A DNA stretch of 64,000 bases from positions 1,250,001-1,314,000 of the forward strand of contig JAULJL010000041.1 in NCBI GenBank assembly GCA_030761205.1. Direction: 5' to 3'. A program made the position numbers and the translations under genes. Numbering within the stretch: the first letter of the stretch is position 1; each line of letters begins with the position of its first letter. Positions 1-8,354 of this stretch are shown here, in pieces. The notes beneath the pieces were generated by a model. The model saw only the letters and a list, made by a program, of their open reading frames with translations. It did no database searches and was not told the origin of the DNA. The stretch comes from Fremontodendron californicum (lineage: Eukaryota; Streptophyta; Magnoliopsida; Malvales; Malvaceae).

Positions 1-921
1 TTATGTTACTATCTTTACGTTGGCATTTTTTCTATTTAAAAACTCTAATTAGTAATTACCCTTCCAAATTAACCAAATCTATAATCTATATCATAATTAA
101 AAACTATCCCCTTCAATTGCATTGCCAATTGAGGGAGAATTGCTTTCTCTTGACTTGTCACGCGTCAAGCCACTTTATTTTTTGAGAAAAAGAAAATAAA
201 AAATAAAAAAAAAAGAGAAAAAATAATAAGAAAGATTTGTATATTTATGTCGTGCTTGTATTTTTTCTATGTTCAAAATATTATAAATTTATATAAATTT
301 TTACATATTAATAATTCATTTTATATAGATTTTGACACGTTCATGTATTTGTGTTGTGTTCATATTATTTTTGTGTCTTAGTTTAATTATTTTTTTCATG
401 TGTTCGTGTTGTGTTTCAATTCATCCAAATATTTTGCATAGTTTGTCAAGGTGATCCAATTTAAAAAAAAAAAAAAAAATTGTGTGTTCGTGTCGTGTCT
501 CAATTCATCCCATATTTTGCATAATTTGTTATAATGATTCAATTTAGAGAAAAATTGTATCTCCGTAACATGTTAGTGTTATTTTCTCATATGTTTAAAA
601 TATTATAAATTTATATAAAATTTTACACATTAATAATTCGTTTTATATAAATTTTGACACGTTCGTGCATTTGTGTCGTGTTCATGTAATTTTTTAGTCA
701 TGTTTTGATTTTTTTTTTCATATTGTGTTCAAGTCGTATAATCATGTTTTGTCCGAAATTGCCAAATCTAATTGACATTATTCAAATAACTCACAAATTT
801 GTGTTGTGAGTTATCATGTTCGTGTTATTTTTTTTTTTGTTATAATCTTATTTAAGGTATTATATATTTATATACATTTTAACACGTTAATAATTCGTTT
901 TATGTAGATTTTGACACATTC
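1..921. repeat. Left part of a dispersed AT-rich CGTGTC-type repeat, interrupted by a retrotransposon
   Basis: This stretch matches about 24944-25848 almost base for base, apart from small homopolymer and substitution differences. It is AT-rich and repeatedly carries short variants of 'gacacgttcgtgtatttgtgtcgtgttcatg' split by runs of T. Its last five bases (917-921, CATTC) are the target-site duplication of the element that follows, and the repeat resumes at 15207. No convincing protein is encoded: the 60-codon frame at 3-185 is also present in the other copy but resembles nothing I know. The repeat class is unknown, and the left boundary lies outside the window. Confidence 0.8.
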
Positions 922-1965
922 TGTACACACAAATTTTATGTCAAAAATATGACAAGGAAAATTTGGAGTCAAATAAATAATTTTATTAATCAAACTTTGA
1001 GGTTACAATCTCTGAATATTCTTAAAGAAAGAAATCCTTTGATTCTTTTCTTCAGTAAAACTTTGATCCAAGGGTCTTCACGACTTGATCTTGAATCGGT
1101 GAGATCTGCTTCAAGGGTCTTCTAGACTTGGTCTTGAAAAACAGGAATTATCTCCTTTCCTTCGATGAACAAGATCGGAGAGCAGCTTCTTAGAGAATTC
1201 TCAAGAACAAGCACCGCGTTCTTAGAATTTCTCTAATTTCTTCTTAAGAATTTTGAGAGGATTTGGCTCTTCAAAATCTTCTTCTCTTCAGGCTTTCTGA
1301 ATTGTGAATTTGTGTTAAGGGGAGGTCTCTATTTATAGTGGTAGCTAGCCAGGTGAAAGAGAGTTTTAAAAGAACTCATCCTCCTTATTTATCTCTTAAT
1401 TAATTTAATTAGAGATAATATCTTCTTATATATCTCTTAATTAATTTAATTTAATTAGAGATAAAATATTTATTTTTTATCACTTAATTAATTAATTAAA
1501 TAAGAGATAAAATATTTATTTATCTCTTAATTAATTTAATTTAATTAGAGATAAAACTTTATTATTTATCCCTTAATTAATTAATTAAATTAGAGATAAA
1601 ATATTTATTTTTTATCACTTAATTAATTTAATTTAATTAGAGATAAAAATTTATTATTTATCTCTTAATTAATTTAATTTAATTAGAGATAAAAATTTAT
1701 TATTTATCTCTTAATTAATTTAATTTAATTAGAGGTAAAATAATTATGACACATGGGTGAAATTTGATTGGATAACCCATGAATCCTTGCAATTTGATTG
1801 GTCAAACCATATGTACATATTTAATTAATTATAAAATAATTAATTATAATATGATATTATCAATTTCACATGGTAATGTATAATTTAATTGAAAATTTCT
1901 TAATTAAAAGAATTTCAATTGACACGTGACAATTTGTAATTGGTTACAAATTTTCTCCTTCTACA
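922..1965 (-). repeat. 3' LTR of the Tat-type element
   Basis: This 1044-bp LTR is colinear with 14120-15206. Differences seen by eye are a few substitutions near the end (for example around 1929-1950) and one missing palindromic unit, which explains most of the 43-bp length difference. On the minus strand a TATA-like TATAAATA lies at 1330-1337, followed by GAGACC, a plausible LTR promoter. The terminal dinucleotides are TG and CA. Confidence 0.93.
1383..1740. repeat. Array of about eight AT-rich palindromic units inside the 3' LTR
   Basis: About eight units of 40-50 bp each begin TTTATCTCTTAATTAA and end TTAATTAGAGATAAAA. Each unit is close to its own reverse complement, so it could fold into a hairpin with an ATCTCT/AGAGAT stem end. 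Variant units carry ATCACTT or ATCCCTT in one arm. The matching array in the other LTR (14583-14985) has one unit more. Confidence 0.85.
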
Positions 1966-1980
1966 AATGCCCCCTCAAGA
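1966..1980 (-). other. Polypurine tract next to the 3' LTR
   Basis: On the minus strand the bases just before the 3' LTR read TTGAGGGGGCATT and then TG of the LTR. A short G-rich purine run at this spot is the expected primer for plus-strand DNA synthesis. The position fits the minus orientation of the coding frames. Confidence 0.7.
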
Positions 1981-2323
1981 CTTGGTTACGTACACGATTT
2001 TTTTTTTTTTTTTTTAGTGTAGCAAGTGGACAAGTCTTGAAAGTCAAAGTTTATCAATAATTCAAATCCTTGATTTATCAACTGTACTATGGACAACCAA
2101 AACAATTTCTTGTATAATTGGCAACAACCGACTTTGGCTGTGTAATTTAACAAAGTAAATCCTTTATCAAATTGACTTTAATTCATAGTCTAATTAGGAT
2201 TCCCAGAGTCCAGTTTCTTCTTTACTGAATAACAAAAGAACTGTTATCCTAGATGAACAAAAAGACCTAACCTTAGAGAAAGTCTTATGCCATTCGTATT
2301 GCATCTGACTTAGATTACTTCCC

Positions 2324-2391
2324 CTATAAAAGCATAACCTCTCTACCCGCTTTTGCATATCGAAGGTTCCCAACGTTAGAGAGCTTAACAG
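2324..2391 (+). promoter_or_regulatory. Candidate TATA box and first noncoding exon of the antisense PMD gene
   Basis: CTATAAAAG at 2324-2332 is a strong plant TATA box. Counting 25-35 bases on puts the transcription start near 2354-2362. The following short stretch has no ATG and ends at 2391 in ACAG followed by GTGAGT, a near-perfect 5' splice site. This is inference from sequence signals only. It is supported by a matching 3' splice site seven bases before the start codon of the large reading frame at 3707. Confidence 0.6.
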
Positions 2392-3699
2392 GTGAGTTCT
2401 TTTTTGTCTCTTTTTTTTTTTATTCGGTGTCTCTGCTTTTCTCACATAATCGAACACGCGTTTGGATTCTCGTCACTGAACATCTGAGACGCGTGAAGGT
2501 GATGCCGTATTAGCATTTTTTTTTTCGCATTTGTTAATTCACTGGTTTATCTGTTGTCGCCTGTTTCTATTGATTGTCTTCTATTATCAGCATTAAAAGA
2601 ATTGCTTTGAGGGGAAGGCTGCACATTCCAAGTTTGTCTGGTTGCACATAATGTGGAAGGAGCAAAATAGGAAATAGAAGCAACTGAACCATTATCTTTC
2701 CCATATGCAGCTTTACCAAGCTCGTTGGAGCTGATCTGTATTGATCCATTCCACCCGAAAGAATGTTCGCTGCCACCTCTAACACCACGATTAGATGTAC
2801 CCAAGCTTTTAGTTCTTGAGTCTCTTTCATCTATTTTCTTCTTTCACGTCTGCTTTTCACCTCATGAAAAAGTATATTGAGAGAGGAGGCGTTGAACGGC
2901 ATCGTTAGGGTTCATATTGCAGTCTCTAAGGACGGCGTAGATCTCCAAGTCCGTACAGTTATTATCAACAATTTCTTTAAGGTTCTGCACCACTTTCTTC
3001 ACCGACGCAGGTATCTGTTGCATGTCTATTATTCCAATGAAGGTGATTTTGATTGCCAAAAAAAATCGTAATGGAAAAGAAGTAAATGCCTCTTTCCTTT
3101 CTTTTGTTAAAAAAATTTATGTGTTCAGCTTTCAAATCAGGTTTCCTTTCCACTTTTGTACGTGTTGCTTACCTTGGCCCCACATTATCATTGCCATGCA
3201 TACCACAAAAAAAAATTTTGTGATTGCTTGCCACCAGGACACCTTGATCTTTTATAAAGCCATAGATAAATATTCTTTCACTTGTCACCTATTCATATTT
3301 ATTCATGGCTTTATTACTTGTAAATTACATGATGTTGACACGTTTGTCTTGCATGTTTTATTTTACCATAAACAAATCCCACTTTGACATCATACCAAGT
3401 CTTGCATGTTGACACGTTTGTCTTGCATGTTTTATTTCATTCTTTGTAGCAAGACACCATACCAAGTCTCTCATGCGCCACTTGTCTTGCCATCATGAAG
3501 CCTTATTACATTAAAGCTATACATTATTTTCTGAATGTCACGTTAACACTTTAATGCCACTTTGATTCGTATCTAGGTGAATAAAGAAATTTTTTTTATT
3601 CTTTATTTTGACTTCATGACTTTTTTTTTTTTTTTTTACTAAGAGATATATATATATATATATTTAATTCTCTACCTACTTTGACATTTTTTTTTGTAG
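2392..3699 (+). other. Candidate 5' UTR intron of the PMD gene (1308 bp)
   Basis: The intron begins GTGAGT at 2392 and ends in a long T-run plus GTAG at 3699. The second exon then starts with a 7-base leader and the ATG at 3707, which has A at -3 and G at +4. The intron contains the antisense GIP1-like fragment (2547-3059). It also has a directly repeated 29-bp stretch with the core TTGACACGTTTGTCTTGCAT (near 3334 and 3408) and a short (TA)n at about 3649-3662. Splicing is not proven. Confidence 0.55.
2547..3059 (-). pseudogene. Captured fragment of a GBF-interacting protein 1-like gene (DUF1296/GIP1_N)
   Basis: On the minus strand, 3020-2862 encodes a segment starting IPASVKKVVQNLKEIVDNN and containing CNMNPNDAVQRLLSQ, which closely matches the N-terminal domain of plant GIP1-like proteins. 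Continuing leftward the resemblance goes on in other frames. First comes an HEVKSRRERRK stretch near 2860-2828, then TSNRGVRGGSEHSFG and a Q/S/N-rich region down to 2547. The match needs at least two frame changes, including a stop just after the domain and another near 2830, so this piece cannot encode an intact protein. It has the same polarity as the retrotransposon's gag-pol and is antisense to the PMD transcript. The call rests on recalled family sequence. Confidence 0.72.
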
Positions 3700-3706
3700 A
3701 ATCATC

Positions 3707-6496
3707 ATGGTGTACTTCAAAGATCACAAAGATTATCTTGTGATTCTTTCCAAGGAAGACGAAGACATAAAAGAAGGATTATATCTCTCCACCGACAAGC
3801 CCATATCGGGTAGATATAAGTCCGTTTGGAAATCATTTGATTTTCCTACTACTTTGGAAGATTGGTCGATAGAACTTTCTCCAACCTCACAATCCTCTCC
3901 AAAGGCGAGATCTCTTCAATCTAATCTTCACGTCAATACTTCTAATCATGAGAAGTTTGACACGTTGGGAAGCCGTATCACTTCCGAAAAGTCCTATTGG
4001 GGATTTTCCTTCAAGATTTTTGGAGAATTTGGTTACATACCAAAGTACTGGGAATGGACTGAAGATGTGTTGTACCACTTCAACAAAAATTTAACGACTG
4101 TTAGTATATATGATGCTGTTTATGCATCATTATACACTTACGATCACAACAAGGACGTCATTCGCGCTTTTTGTGAAGCTTGGTGCCCGGCTACCAACAC
4201 TCTCCACCTTGCTACTGGGGAAGCTTCCATCTCCTTATGGGATTTGCATAGGCTAGGCGGTTTACCTATTCACGGCATATTTTATGATGAAGTCATTCCT
4301 TGTGCTGCCGAATTGACTGGCTTTGATAACAAGGGAAGATTCATCCCGAGATGTTGTGAATATCTATTTGCTGCATTCCATCTTTTGAAGCAAGGCAAGG
4401 AGGATAAGGTGTCTATTGAGGATTGGATCAATTTTTGGTTTCAAGGGAAATTGCGTTACACCAAACCACCTGCTCGAAAAGCAAAGAAGCTTGTTCGCCC
4501 AAAAGCTACACATAACCCTACTGGGATTCTTCGAAAATACCAAGGTCGGGGAATGGCAGGAGATGGAGCATTCGCTGCACTTGGAATCAAAGACAGTTTA
4601 ACAACAGACACTTATTTAGCTGCCTTCATTTCTTGTTGGATTTGTGTTTTCATTTTTCCAAGTAAAGATTCAGAATTTGTTCGGCCAGAGACATTTAAGA
4701 TAGCCAGCCTGATGGCGATTGGGAGAACTGTTAATCTCGCGGTCCCGGTGTTAGCCAATATTTACCATGGACTAAACCGAATTACACTTTCTGCTCAAGC
4801 GGGCTCTTCAGATGCGTGTTTTCCAATTCACTCTATTTATGGGTGGCTAAGTTATTACTTCCGGACTCACTTTCAAAATCCAGATGATGTATATGGGCCT
4901 TTGATGAGCAAGTTTTCAGGAGAAGGTGGAGCCAAATACTTTGAGGATTATGACGCCCGCAAGTTAATTCATGGTGGCATAGTGTGGAATGCTAACTTAT
5001 ATCCTAGAAATAGGGATGAAGTGATTGTTGATGATGACACTCTTAGTAAGATCAATCATGGCTACCTTGTTAATGTTCGTTCGAGCTATTTGCCTGCCCG
5101 ATGTAACCAAGCCATCATTGTAGAACCTTACAGTCCTCATCGGTTTGGAAGACAATTTGGGTTTTGTCAAGATATTCCCGGAGCTCTTAAGGAAGATATT
5201 CGTTCTGGATCTGTGGATGATTTATGTAGGTTTTGGAGAATTTGCACTCGTTCTCATACAAAGTCCAGATTGATCTCTCCAGCTCGTTCTCTAAATCCTA
5301 ATGATTATGCAACCGCAAGATACATAGAATGGTGGTCGAAAGTTCATGAGCCATATCTTGAGCATTCTATTGATATTTTGATTTCGAGCATCCGTACATC
5401 ACCATCGAAGAGAAGAAAACCTCCAAAGGATGTTAAGAAAAAGTCTTTAGAGATTTCGCAAGACAAATCCAATAAAGCCAAAGTCTCGTCCACCATAGAT
5501 TTAACAGAGGAGCATGTGAAGACTTCACAAGAAGTTCCTCGATCAATGTCATTAGTTGATGAAGGACAAAGGGTTTTACCGAAAGTCATCGAAGGGAAGG
5601 ATAATGCGATCGTTGAAGATTCAATTGATGAGAGTGATCATGAAAGACATTGGAAGCGAACTAGGCCAAGGAAATCCTTTCAAGGTGATATATCCCCCGC
5701 CAAAAGTGAAGCTTCAGTTTCTAGTTCGCATGAGTTCAACAAACTTGCAGCTAAGATCAGAAATAATGTTTCAAGTACCGTTTCCAACCAAGAAGATGCT
5801 TGCCCTAATGTGATTGTTAATAATACTTCTCCTATAGTGAAGACTCCCACAGGCCCTCATGTTGGAGCTAGTCATCTCACCCTTCCAGAATTTTCTAAGT
5901 TTAGTGCTGAAAAAGTGATATCCGATAGTCAGTTGAAGCTTGCAACTATTTTGTGGGAAAGCATTCAACCAAGGATTATTCGCGCTTCTTTTGATCGGGT
6001 TTCTTCACTTAGTGGTGATGTTCACAAGATCTTTGATACAATAGAAGCAATCAAGTCCGTTGATTCATCCTTATTGAAAGGCATGGTGGAAGACTACTTT
6101 ACACAAGTCCAGAAATTTAATGAGCTTGAATCTTCCATTTCTTCATCCAAGGATAGAATTGAAAGACTTCAAGCACTTGAAATTCGACTTAAAGATTCAA
6201 TGTTACTTGAACATAAGACTGTTGAGAACCTTAACACCCTGCAATCGAACTTGGCAGATATAGAGCAAGAGTTCATTACTTTGCAACGCAAAAAATATAG
6301 ACTTGAATCTTCGCTCCAAGAAACTGAAGATGAACTGAAAAGAAGAAGAACCGACACCTCCAAGATTCGTGAAGAGATGAATTCTGTTGAGTCTATTACT
6401 ACCCTTACTGAGGATGAAGCCAAAAACTTAGATTTGTTGCGAAATATGTTGGAAGCCTCTCGAGACGACTTGAAGAATTTCAAATGGAAGCCCTGA
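3707..6496 (+). CDS. Plant mobile domain (PMD, aminotransferase-like) protein, antisense cargo of the retrotransposon
   Basis: An uninterrupted 929-codon frame runs opposite to gag-pol. Residues about 95-545 match the plant mobile domain found in MAIN/MAIL1-type proteins and in transposon-encoded relatives. Recognisable blocks are YWGFSFKIFGEFGYIP (about 97), EASISLWDLHRLGGLPIHG (about 170) and YIEWWSKVHEPYLE (about 538). Residues 560-700 are a charged, K/S-rich linker. Residues about 800-925 form a heptad-like coiled coil rich in L, E, K and R. No signal peptide or membrane segment is seen. The molecular role of PMD is unclear: in Arabidopsis MAIN/MAIL1 act in the nucleus in silencing and genome stability. 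The start has a good context (ATCATCATGG) just after a 3' splice site. An intact frame in an element whose own pol is broken is notable. Extra antisense frames, some PMD-like, have been reported in Tat elements (recalled). Confidence 0.88.
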   Translation: MVYFKDHKDYLVILSKEDEDIKEGLYLSTDKPISGRYKSVWKSFDFPTTLEDWSIELSPTSQSSPKARSLQSNLHVNTSNHEKFDTLGSRITSEKSYWGFSFKIFGEFGYIPKYWEWTEDVLYHFNKNLTTVSIYDAVYASLYTYDHNKDVIRAFCEAWCPATNTLHLATGEASISLWDLHRLGGLPIHGIFYDEVIPCAAELTGFDNKGRFIPRCCEYLFAAFHLLKQGKEDKVSIEDWINFWFQGKLRYTKPPARKAKKLVRPKATHNPTGILRKYQGRGMAGDGAFAALGIKDSLTTDTYLAAFISCWICVFIFPSKDSEFVRPETFKIASLMAIGRTVNLAVPVLANIYHGLNRITLSAQAGSSDACFPIHSIYGWLSYYFRTHFQNPDDVYGPLMSKFSGEGGAKYFEDYDARKLIHGGIVWNANLYPRNRDEVIVDDDTLSKINHGYLVNVRSSYLPARCNQAIIVEPYSPHRFGRQFGFCQDIPGALKEDIRSGSVDDLCRFWRICTRSHTKSRLISPARSLNPNDYATARYIEWWSKVHEPYLEHSIDILISSIRTSPSKRRKPPKDVKKKSLEISQDKSNKAKVSSTIDLTEEHVKTSQEVPRSMSLVDEGQRVLPKVIEGKDNAIVEDSIDESDHERHWKRTRPRKSFQGDISPAKSEASVSSSHEFNKLAAKIRNNVSSTVSNQEDACPNVIVNNTSPIVKTPTGPHVGASHLTLPEFSKFSAEKVISDSQLKLATILWESIQPRIIRASFDRVSSLSGDVHKIFDTIEAIKSVDSSLLKGMVEDYFTQVQKFNELESSISSSKDRIERLQALEIRLKDSMLLEHKTVENLNTLQSNLADIEQEFITLQRKKYRLESSLQETEDELKRRRTDTSKIREEMNSVESITTLTEDEAKNLDLLRNMLEASRDDLKNFKWKP

Positions 6497-6589
6497 ATCC
6501 CTTTTGATGTAACTTTTTTTTTTTTGAAATTTATATTAGTTCTTAGGCTTGCTAGTTTTCTTTTTATTGTAAGTTCTTTTCAAGTTTGA

Positions 6590-6595
6590 AATAAA
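6590..6595 (+). terminator. Poly(A) signal of the PMD gene
   Basis: A canonical AATAAA lies 94 bases after the stop codon. It is preceded by T-rich and TTGTAAG sequence and followed by T-rich sequence, the usual layout of a plant 3' end. It supports the view that the antisense frame is a complete transcription unit. Confidence 0.55.
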
Positions 6596-6599
6596 GTTA

Positions 6600-6985
6600 A
6601 ATTTCTTTTTCTCCATATTTCATCTTTCTTTTGCACTTTCTGAAGCATTTTTGCGTCATGCATGGACTACAAATTAAATTCCCAAAGATCTTTAATTTGC
6701 AAAAGATTTGTTTTACTTGAAAAATAATTTGAATCATGAAATTTGAATGGAGAATTATCATGATACTTTCAAGTGAACAAAAGATAATATTTGAATCAAA
6801 ATTTTTTTTTTTTTGTTTGGACTGAACTTGGCAATGAAACCAAGCTGCCTACGTACCCTCGAATTTGAAGGATCAAGTCATAACGTAGTTCATCAATTTT
6901 TTTTTTGTGCCCTAACTTTTGCCTAAGTTGTCCTAGAAAGGATTTTCAACATAGCGGGCTTTTTTTTTTTTTTTTTTTTGATGTA
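6600..6985. other. Noncoding spacer between the PMD gene and integrase, with a minus-strand conserved-looking stretch
   Basis: No gene is seen. Around 6815-6895 the minus strand reads GAACTACGTTATGACTTGATCC and then GGGTACGTAGGCAGCTTGG. I recall this kind of sequence from the 3' untranslated region of many plant Tat-type elements. It lies downstream of integrase in the element's sense and may belong to the original 3' UTR, before or around the cargo insertion. Two long T-runs (about 6896-6905 and 6960-6979) flank the area. Confidence 0.4.
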
Positions 6986-7115
6986 CAGTTTAAGCTCGTG
7001 TTTAGGAGCAACATACAACAGTTTAAGCTCTTACTTAGGAGCAACATACGACAATTTAAGCTCTTGCTTAGGAGCAACATACGACAGTTTAAGCTCTTGC
7101 TTAGGAGCAATATCT
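6986..7115 (+). repeat. 33-bp tandem repeat, about 3.7 copies, next to the integrase stop
   Basis: The unit is approximately CAGTTTAAGCTCTTGCTTAGGAGCAACATACGA. Copies start at about 6986, 7019, 7052 and 7085, and the last is partial. The period is a multiple of three, so plus-strand frames show an 11-residue repeat, but no start signal or known domain supports translation. The array ends four bases before the integrase stop codon (7119-7121, minus strand), so it lies in the 3' UTR of the element. Confidence 0.85.
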
Positions 7116-7118
7116 TCT

Positions 7119-8354
7119 TTAAGCATAGTAACGCTTCAAAAACTTTCCATTGATCGGTCCAACTTTGACACCATCTTGATCAACGATCTTGTATGCACCA
7201 TTGGTATAAACTTCTCGAACAACGTATGGTCCATCCCATTTTGAAAGGAACTTGTTGCCAATACGATGTGAAGTATTTATGGGTCTTCTTACAGCAAGGA
7301 CTAAATCTCCAACTTGGAAAGATCGCTGCTTGACTTTCTTATTAAAAGCTTTGGATAGTCGAGCTTGATAGCACTCCAAGCGTTGTTGGGCTTCCAACCT
7401 TTTCTCATCCAGTGCTTCTAATTCTTCCAAACGTAAGCGTACATTGTCTTCACTAGAAATATCTTCCTGGATTGCAATCCTCAGTGATGGAATTTGTCGC
7501 TCAAGTGGTAGAACAGCTTCTACACCATAAACAAGTGCATATGGAGTGGCTTGAGTTGGTGTGCGATATGTAGTTCGATAAGCCCATAGAGCTTCTCCTA
7601 TCCTTTCATGCCAATCTTTCTTTGAACGGTTAACAACTTTCTTGAGAAGATTGCACAAAGTTTTGTTAAAAGCTTCTGCTAATCCGTTTGCTGGAGCATG
7701 GTACATTGAAGACTTGTACTGCTTGAAGTCAAACTGTGCACATAATTTGCTCATGTCAAACTGCTTCCCATTATCAGTCATGATGTGACGAGGTACACCA
7801 TACCGATAAATGATGTTTGTTCTGATAAAAGTTGCAACAGTTTCCTTTTTTACTTCCCTGTAAGGTGCCACCTCTGCCCACTTTGAAAAGTAATCCGTAG
7901 CGGCAAGTATATACATATGCCCTAGTGAACTCTTAGGTAATGGTCCTACCAAATCAAGTCCCCAAGCATCGAAGGGCCAAGATGTGACTGTCGGATGTAA
8001 TGGTTCAGGAGGTTGATGGATGAAGTTTGCATGAAACTGACAAGCTTGACATTTCTTGGAGTAGTCCATGCTATCCTTTACCATTGTTGGCCAGTAATAT
8101 CCCATTCTTTTAATTTGAAAGTGCAATTTAGCTCCAGATTGATGCGCACCACAAATTCCTGAATGAGCTTCTTGTAAGATTTTGGATACTTCATCTTCTC
8201 CTAAACATCGAAGGAAGACACCATCAAAAGAGCGGCGATAGAGCGTACCCTTAAAGTAAATAAATCGAGGAGCTCGACGTTTCACTTCTGTTTTATGCCT
8301 TGGATCATTAGGTAGCTTCCCATACTCCAAATAATCAATCAATGGCTTCTCCAA
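7119..8354 (-). CDS. Integrase part of pol (separate frame)
   Basis: The frame has 411 codons if read from the TTG at 8354, which is not a real start; it is the continuation of pol in another frame. An HHCC zinc-binding region lies at residues about 65-110 (HSGICGAH...CQACQFH). The catalytic core has D in DLVGPLPKS (about 136), D in TDNGKQF (about 193) and E in GLAEAFNKT (about 227). A C-terminal GKFLKRYY tail follows. Function: insertion of element cDNA into the nuclear genome. The frame overlaps the RT-RNase H frame by 16 bases at 8339-8354 and lies -1 relative to it. A one-base change near there in this copy is the simplest explanation. Confidence 0.9.
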   Translation of the reverse strand: MEKPLIDYLEYGKLPNDPRHKTEVKRRAPRFIYFKGTLYRRSFDGVFLRCLGEDEVSKILQEAHSGICGAHQSGAKLHFQIKRMGYYWPTMVKDSMDYSKKCQACQFHANFIHQPPEPLHPTVTSWPFDAWGLDLVGPLPKSSLGHMYILAATDYFSKWAEVAPYREVKKETVATFIRTNIIYRYGVPRHIMTDNGKQFDMSKLCAQFDFKQYKSSMYHAPANGLAEAFNKTLCNLLKKVVNRSKKDWHERIGEALWAYRTTYRTPTQATPYALVYGVEAVLPLERQIPSLRIAIQEDISSEDNVRLRLEELEALDEKRLEAQQRLECYQARLSKAFNKKVKQRSFQVGDLVLAVRRPINTSHRIGNKFLSKWDGPYVVREVYTNGAYKIVDQDGVKVGPINGKFLKRYYA

